This document shows positions 59,015 to 64,000 of a DNA stretch of 64,000 nt, in pieces (position 1 is the stretch's first letter; each line of letters opens with the position of its first letter). Both the position numbers and the translations under genes were made by a program. Source of the stretch: Microcoleus sp. bin48.metabat.b7b8b9.023 (GTDB taxonomy: Bacteria > Cyanobacteriota > Cyanobacteriia > Cyanobacteriales > Microcoleaceae); NCBI RefSeq assembly GCF_013299185.1, contig NZ_JAAFKG010000001.1, positions 124,001-188,000 on the forward strand. Direction: 5' to 3'. Below the pieces are notes generated by a model, which made no database searches, had not been told where the DNA came from, and was given only the letters and a program-made list of their open reading frames with translations.

Positions 59015-60061
59015 TCATAACTCCTCCTCAATCTCCAAATCCACGGCTCCTAACTCAGCTTCCAACTGCTCAAAAGTCGGCAAACTCCCCTGTAACTGTT
59101 CCGGTAAAGTCTCCCGCAATTGATACGTCGAAACCCCGATCGCCTTATTCATGTCTCGCAAGGAATATTCGACAATCTTCTGCTTTTTATTCTTGCATAA
59201 AATCATCCCAATAGTCGGCATATCGTCCCGGTGTTTGAGTAAATCATCCACAGCCGAAACGTAAAAACTCATCTTTCCCGAAAATTCCGGCTTAAACGCT
59301 TCCACCTTCAAGTCTATTACCACAAAACAACGCAACCGTAAATGATAAAACAATAAATCCATATAAAAATCTTCGCCTTCAACCTCTAGATGATACTGAC
59401 TGCCCACAAACGCAAACCCTACTCCCAACTCCAGCAAAAAATCGCGGATTCGTTCAATCAAAGCCTGCTCTAAATCGCGTTCTTGTGCTGCTTTACCTAA
59501 ACTGAGAAACTCAAAATTATAAGGGTCTTTAAATAACTGTTGAGCCAGTTCTGATTGCGGATTTGGCAGAGTGCGAGAGAAATTAGTATCAGCTTTCCCT
59601 TGCCGCCGGTATAGCCCACTTTCTATCTGATGAACTAACACATTTCTACTCCATCCTTCCTCGATAGTTTGTCTTGCATACCATAGACGTTCCTCTGTGG
59701 ATTTAACCTTTTCCATTAAGGCAATATTGTGATACCAAGTAATTTGTGCAAGCACCTCTTGCACAAATTCAAAATCCGGGTAAGTTTCCGCAAAACTCCT
59801 CATATATTTAAGATTGCGAGATGAAAAACCCTTCATTTCACGAAAAGCTTTTTGCAAGTCAGTCGCCAAAGTGTCTATAACTTTAGTACCCCATCCTTGC
59901 TGCTGTTGCCGATTTAAAATATCCTGTCCAATTTGCCAATAAAGCAACACTAATTCTCGGTTAACAGAAACTGCTGCCCGTACTTGAGCATTGCGGATGC
60001 GTTCTTTGAGTTCCCGCAGGAAAATATGATAATCTTCTGGAATTGATAAACTATCCACCAT
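59015..60061 (-). CDS. DUF1016/YhcG-type PDDEXK nuclease-domain protein
   Basis: LLYWQIGQDILNRQQQQGWGTKVIDTLATDLQKAF, DFYMDLLFYHLRLRCFVVIDLKVEAFKPEFSGKM. Confidence 0.93.
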   Translation of the reverse strand: MVDSLSIPEDYHIFLRELKERIRNAQVRAAVSVNRELVLLYWQIGQDILNRQQQQGWGTKVIDTLATDLQKAFREMKGFSSRNLKYMRSFAETYPDFEFVQEVLAQITWYHNIALMEKVKSTEERLWYARQTIEEGWSRNVLVHQIESGLYRRQGKADTNFSRTLPNPQSELAQQLFKDPYNFEFLSLGKAAQERDLEQALIERIRDFLLELGVGFAFVGSQYHLEVEGEDFYMDLLFYHLRLRCFVVIDLKVEAFKPEFSGKMSFYVSAVDDLLKHRDDMPTIGMILCKNKKQKIVEYSLRDMNKAIGVSTYQLRETLPEQLQGSLPTFEQLEAELGAVDLEIEEEL

Positions 60062-60381
60062 AGTCTAAACCCCACATATTTTATTAAATCTCTGCTGTCA
60101 ATCCTTAACTTAATATCTCACATAACACAACAAATGAGAGGGTGAATAATGTTTTTGTGATAATTATTTACGTGTTTAAGATTGTATTAGTCTGATTAGT
60201 AGGTTTAATATCAAATCCGGCTGTACCGGAATAATTAAACCGCAGAGGGCGCAGAGGACACAGAGGGAGAGAATGGAGAGATGAATCACCTGATGATGAA
60301 GAGCGGATTTGATATAAATTCCGGTACTTCGATCGCAAAAACCCGCCTTATTCAGCGGGTTTAGTAGTTGTGGTAAAATTT

Positions 60382-60927
60382 TCATTCTTGAGCAATAATT
60401 AAACAATCACTGCCAACTTTCGACAGAAAATCAGGAAATGCTGCTGTGGGGCTGCTATCTTTGTTGACGACTCTGCGGAGTGTATAGCCTTTTTCAGGAG
60501 CTCTGCCGAAAAACGAGTTTCTGCGATCCCAGATATCCCCATTGGGAGTGTTCGGATCGCGATCGATCAAAAAATCCATAATCCACGGCGGTACAGAGAA
60601 TCCAAACGCGATCGGCGTGATGTGCCCGTGCTGCAAAGTTGCATCCGTGAAGCGAAACAAGTAGCTGAAGCGAGAAATTTTGACGGCATACAGCAACATC
60701 CGTCCCGCCATTGATGAATGAAATGTCCAGACAACTGGTTCATAAATCCGCAGCAATAACGTCCGTTGGCTGGGATTCCATTCTGAATTGGACATCGTCA
60801 GACAATAGTCTGGCAAAATATTCCCATCCATAAAGAAGATGCCTTGGAGGGCTTCGGGGAATTCGGGTGGATGTTCTGCTTTCATCCAAGTTGCGATATC
60901 TTTTTGTTTCTTTGTTTCGATTAACAT
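60382..60927 (-). CDS. Hypothetical protein, 181 aa
   Basis: Long ORF. Confidence 0.6.
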   Translation of the reverse strand: MLIETKKQKDIATWMKAEHPPEFPEALQGIFFMDGNILPDYCLTMSNSEWNPSQRTLLLRIYEPVVWTFHSSMAGRMLLYAVKISRFSYLFRFTDATLQHGHITPIAFGFSVPPWIMDFLIDRDPNTPNGDIWDRRNSFFGRAPEKGYTLRRVVNKDSSPTAAFPDFLSKVGSDCLIIAQE

Positions 60928-60980
60928 GGTATTATTTAACCTCGAAAATATTTGTGATTTCGCGCTCAGTTAGATAACCA

Positions 60981-61233
60981 AAATTAGGTTCGTAGTGAGG
61001 ACTTTAGTCCTTCTTCGGACAAGGATAGAGGACTGAAGTCCCCACTACAAACCTGTCCAGTTAGATAATCCAAATTAGGTTCGTAGTGAGGACTTTAGTC
61101 CTTCTTCAGACAAGGATAGAGGACTAAAGTTCTCACTACAAACCTGTCCAGTTAGATAACTAAAATTAGGTTCGTAGTGAGGACTTTAGTCCTTCTTCGG
61201 ACAAGGATAGAGGACTAAAGTCCTCACTACAAA
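60981..61233. repeat. Three tandem ~91-bp units, each containing a CTTNAG-core palindrome
   Basis: AAATTAGGTTCGTAGTGAGGACTTTAGTCC... starts near 60981, 61072, 61163. Confidence 0.95.
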
Positions 61234-61242
61234 CCTGATTAA

Positions 61243-62601
61243 TTACTGTTGCAAATTAGGTGCCGAAGCTCGTCTCACTTTACCAACGGTACTAATAACA
61301 TCCACCAGCATCTTCAGTGCGATATCTTTAGCTGGGCAAATCCGTCCCGCACTTCGATCGCCCACCGCATGAAAACCCATGTGATAAGGGCACAAATTCT
61401 CGCGCTTAGGATTGAATTCGTACACCGTAGAACCCCAGAAACTCGCGTCTAGATGCCCCAAACTGAGCGGTATCAGTACCTTTGTTCCGGCGGGGAAAGT
61501 GCGCTGTCTGCCCCCGATCGTGGCGGTAAATGGCTCTGTCGCCACTCGGTGGGTAGCGCTGACGGGAGCCCAGAGGCGCCCGCATTCCAACAGGAAAAGC
61601 TCGATCGACTGGCGATCGTCCAAATCAAGATCGTCCCAAAAATCCGTCGGATTAATGTCAGCCGTCTGTGTTCCTTTATACGCCGGGAGAGGACGGTATC
61701 CCATAGCCGTGTAGCCTAGGTGCAGGGGGCCTTGCAGTCCCGCTATCCCCATAATTGCTGTCATCAGCTTTGCCAATTCCCGCTTAGTCATGCCGTTGTA
61801 TTCCGAGCTCACATCGAAGTCGGCTAGGGCGGGAGAATTTTCGTAGATAGTCGCCGCGCGCTCGATTAAAGCCGACAAATCCCCGTGTCCAAACAGGTTC
61901 AGGCTTTGCAGCAGGCTGCCCGCGACGGCGAAGTAGTGCGCGGGGCTTTGGCGGATGTAATGTAAATCGGTGAGAAGTTCGATCGACTCTTTGTCATCTG
62001 GGTTAATCCCAAAAATTACGTAGTGCAAATATGGAACTAAAAATCCCATCCAACCGCGCCTGACATCGGTAAAAAATGTTCCCCCCGCACCGTGCGACAT
62101 CTCGGTATAATCTGATGCTAGGCGATCGAGCAACCGCCTGCTGATTTCGTCTGCTTGGCGATCGGTTGTCGCGCTGTTGAAGAGATACTTCTGCATACAG
62201 CTTCGGAAGGCTGCGTGATTGCTGCTACCGTCTGGTTCGCGATCGGACAAAGACAGCAGGAAAAGGTTCCTACCGCCGACATCTTGGTTGGGGGAGAGAT
62301 CCGGATCGAGCACAGAAGTACCCAGCCGCCATCCGCGCGCCTGGGGCGATGTGAGTGCTTCTTCGAGTGTTGCAAACTCTCCCATCACCACTTGTCCCGC
62401 GCAGCAAAAATTAGCCCCGAAAGCCAGCCGTTTTATTGGCAAATAGGTGGGTTCGTTGGCAATTAAACCCTCGATCAGGGCGATCGCTGGCAGCATCGTT
62501 TTGCTGAGGCCCTCCTGGGGGTTTTCCAAAGCCCAAACCTGAAACTCATTCAGGGCCGGGTTCATCAGCGGTGAGAAAATAGTATCTAAATTTAGGTTCA
62601 C
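61243..62601 (-). CDS. Divergent cytochrome P450-like protein
   Basis: ECGR (ExxR) and FHAVGDRSAGRICPAKDIALKML Cys-ligand region. Confidence 0.6.
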   Translation of the reverse strand: MNLNLDTIFSPLMNPALNEFQVWALENPQEGLSKTMLPAIALIEGLIANEPTYLPIKRLAFGANFCCAGQVVMGEFATLEEALTSPQARGWRLGTSVLDPDLSPNQDVGGRNLFLLSLSDREPDGSSNHAAFRSCMQKYLFNSATTDRQADEISRRLLDRLASDYTEMSHGAGGTFFTDVRRGWMGFLVPYLHYVIFGINPDDKESIELLTDLHYIRQSPAHYFAVAGSLLQSLNLFGHGDLSALIERAATIYENSPALADFDVSSEYNGMTKRELAKLMTAIMGIAGLQGPLHLGYTAMGYRPLPAYKGTQTADINPTDFWDDLDLDDRQSIELFLLECGRLWAPVSATHRVATEPFTATIGGRQRTFPAGTKVLIPLSLGHLDASFWGSTVYEFNPKRENLCPYHMGFHAVGDRSAGRICPAKDIALKMLVDVISTVGKVRRASAPNLQQ

Positions 62602-62866
62602 GATCTTCCTCCGAGTTCTTTAGGCTTTAACACGCTACGCATTTAGCAGCAAGAGAGTATTGAACCCTTATTTACCGGGATTTCAGACCCTCAAAGATTG
62701 CCAAAATCAGTAAGTACAACTATAGCCATCTTTATTTGTAAACGTCGTGGCAATATAGATTAATTCTACTGAATATGTCTGCGCTCAAGTCTAGCCTTAT
62801 TCCGGAGATTGACTGTAATTTATTACAATTCCTAGTAAGTATATGTACTCTCTAGTTTTCAAGTAT

Positions 62867-62973
62867 TATAGCCTTTCTCAAAAAGATGAGGTATGACTGG
62901 CAGGTTGTATAACCGCTGAAACCAAGAGGGCTGAAGCCCAACAACGTACCTCATCTTTGTGAGAACCGCTATA
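62867..62973. mobile_element. MITE-like element A, 107 bp
   Basis: TATAGCCTTTCTCAAAAAGATGAGGTA ... TACCTCATCTTTGTGAGAACCGCTATA. Confidence 0.88.
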
Positions 62974-63026
62974 GTGCCAATTGCTGAGAGTCGCAGATAA
63001 CTGCGGTTATCTGCGACTGCTTACTA

Positions 63027-64000
63027 TTAGATTGAGGCAAAATCGGCGACACCAATCAGACTCGACGATACTCCAGTTAGAGAAGCTAAAATTTCTCCGG
63101 TAGCCGCCAAGCGAATTAAGGTTGCACCGTCACTTTGAATAATTGCTAATTGCGAGAAAGTAATGCCACTGGCGAGTGCGAGCAAATCTTTGCCATCTTC
63201 AAAATCGGCGATCGTATCGATGCCAGAATTGGTAGATAATAAGAAGCGATCGCTCCCATTTCCTCCCGTCAAACTATCACTTCCCAAACCGCCATCCAAC
63301 AAATCATCACCGCGATTTCCAAACAAGACATCATCAGCACTACCTCCGAGCAAAGTATCGCTACCTTTGCCGCCGAATAGAGTGTCATTCCCAACACCGC
63401 CATCGAGGGAATCATTGCCCCTCATGCCCAGCAAAACGTTATTCGGACTGCCGCCAGTCAGGGTATCGTCGCCATTTGTACCGACGATGCGATCGGCGGA
63501 ATTGCTGGTCAAATCCGCGTCGCCACTGACAACAGGACTCGCAATCCCAGCAGGTAATGTGACAGCTTGAAGTTTGCTATCTAAAGCAGAACCAGTATTG
63601 TCAGTAACTACCTGAGAAATTGGCTTACTTCCCGCACCAACGGCTTTTAAATCTTGAGTTGTTGCGCCCAAAGCTATTTTTTGGATGCGGGCAACAGAAG
63701 CAGGAATTGATGTTGTTGTACTGGAGACAGCAGTATCAATGCGTTGATTTGCTGTTGCCATTACTGTCGCAGCTTGCGAGGTAATTGAGGTGACTTTTTG
63801 ACTGTTGAAACTGGGGTCAATCTGCTGTATTTTCGCTGCTGCTTGCTGAATTATGGGTTCTAAAGTGGCTGCATTGCTGAGGTTTAAGGCAGAACCAGAT
63901 TGAATTTTTTCAGTAATTGAACTCACAACCGCCTTGACAATATCCTTAGTAGATGCACTAGATGCGCCGTCAATCAAACCAGCAGTTTGAGTGATGACGT
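63027..64000 (-). CDS. RTX/hemolysin-type calcium-binding repeat protein, N-terminus beyond window
   Basis: GNDSLDGGVGNDTLFGGKGSDTLLGGSADDVLFGNRGDDLLDGG nonapeptides; frame open to window edge (VITQTAGLIDGA), so the listed start at 63977 is not the real one. Confidence 0.88.
   Translation of the reverse strand, partial: VITQTAGLIDGASSASTKDIVKAVVSSITEKIQSGSALNLSNAATLEPIIQQAAAKIQQIDPSFNSQKVTSITSQAATVMATANQRIDTAVSSTTTSIPASVARIQKIALGATTQDLKAVGAGSKPISQVVTDNTGSALDSKLQAVTLPAGIASPVVSGDADLTSNSADRIVGTNGDDTLTGGSPNNVLLGMRGNDSLDGGVGNDTLFGGKGSDTLLGGSADDVLFGNRGDDLLDGGLGSDSLTGGNGSDRFLLSTNSGIDTIADFEDGKDLLALASGITFSQLAIIQSDGATLIRLAATGEILASLTGVSSSLIGVADFASI

Noticed and set aside
59015-60061. DUF1016/YhcG-type nuclease gene as a defence island marker
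   Set aside because: Neighbouring genes show no restriction-modification or other defence partner; ordinary solitary copy
1-64000. GCGATCGC octamers as regulatory sites
   Set aside because: HIP1 is a genome-wide cyanobacterial signature and does not support local regulation

Overview
The window reads as a filamentous cyanobacterial chromosome (HIP1 GCGATCGC sites, heptamer STRR arrays, DUF1830/DUF1818/CruP-type genes), probably Oscillatoriales. About 46 protein genes and one tRNA-Pro(GGG) can be supported. The left 13 kb is a minus-strand Che/Tax-type cluster: CheY-like, CheW, a 2063-aa MCP with about 12 PAS domains, a small ORF pair, hybrid CheA, CheW. The remainder is mostly metabolic and housekeeping genes (cysH, class II aldolase, tex, hemW, cruP-like, mobA, rpoZ, LCP protein) with one IS1341-type tnpB. 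The strongest observations are: (1) the membrane domains of the MCP and of a separate histidine kinase both align without gaps to the ethylene-receptor (ETR1) domain, with different changes at ligand/copper residues; (2) a 5x73-bp tandem array repeats a start codon plus nine codons, giving four decoy mini-ORFs; (3) heptamer repeats supply start and stop codons of genes, and mobA has both from repeats; (4) a palindrome superfamily with a fixed CTTNAG core has covarying arms and is nested in several TIR (MITE-like) elements; (5) a 29-bp repeat lies in frame in two unrelated proteins. No CRISPR array, prophage or complete known defence island was seen. All family names come from reading motifs; no database search was run.
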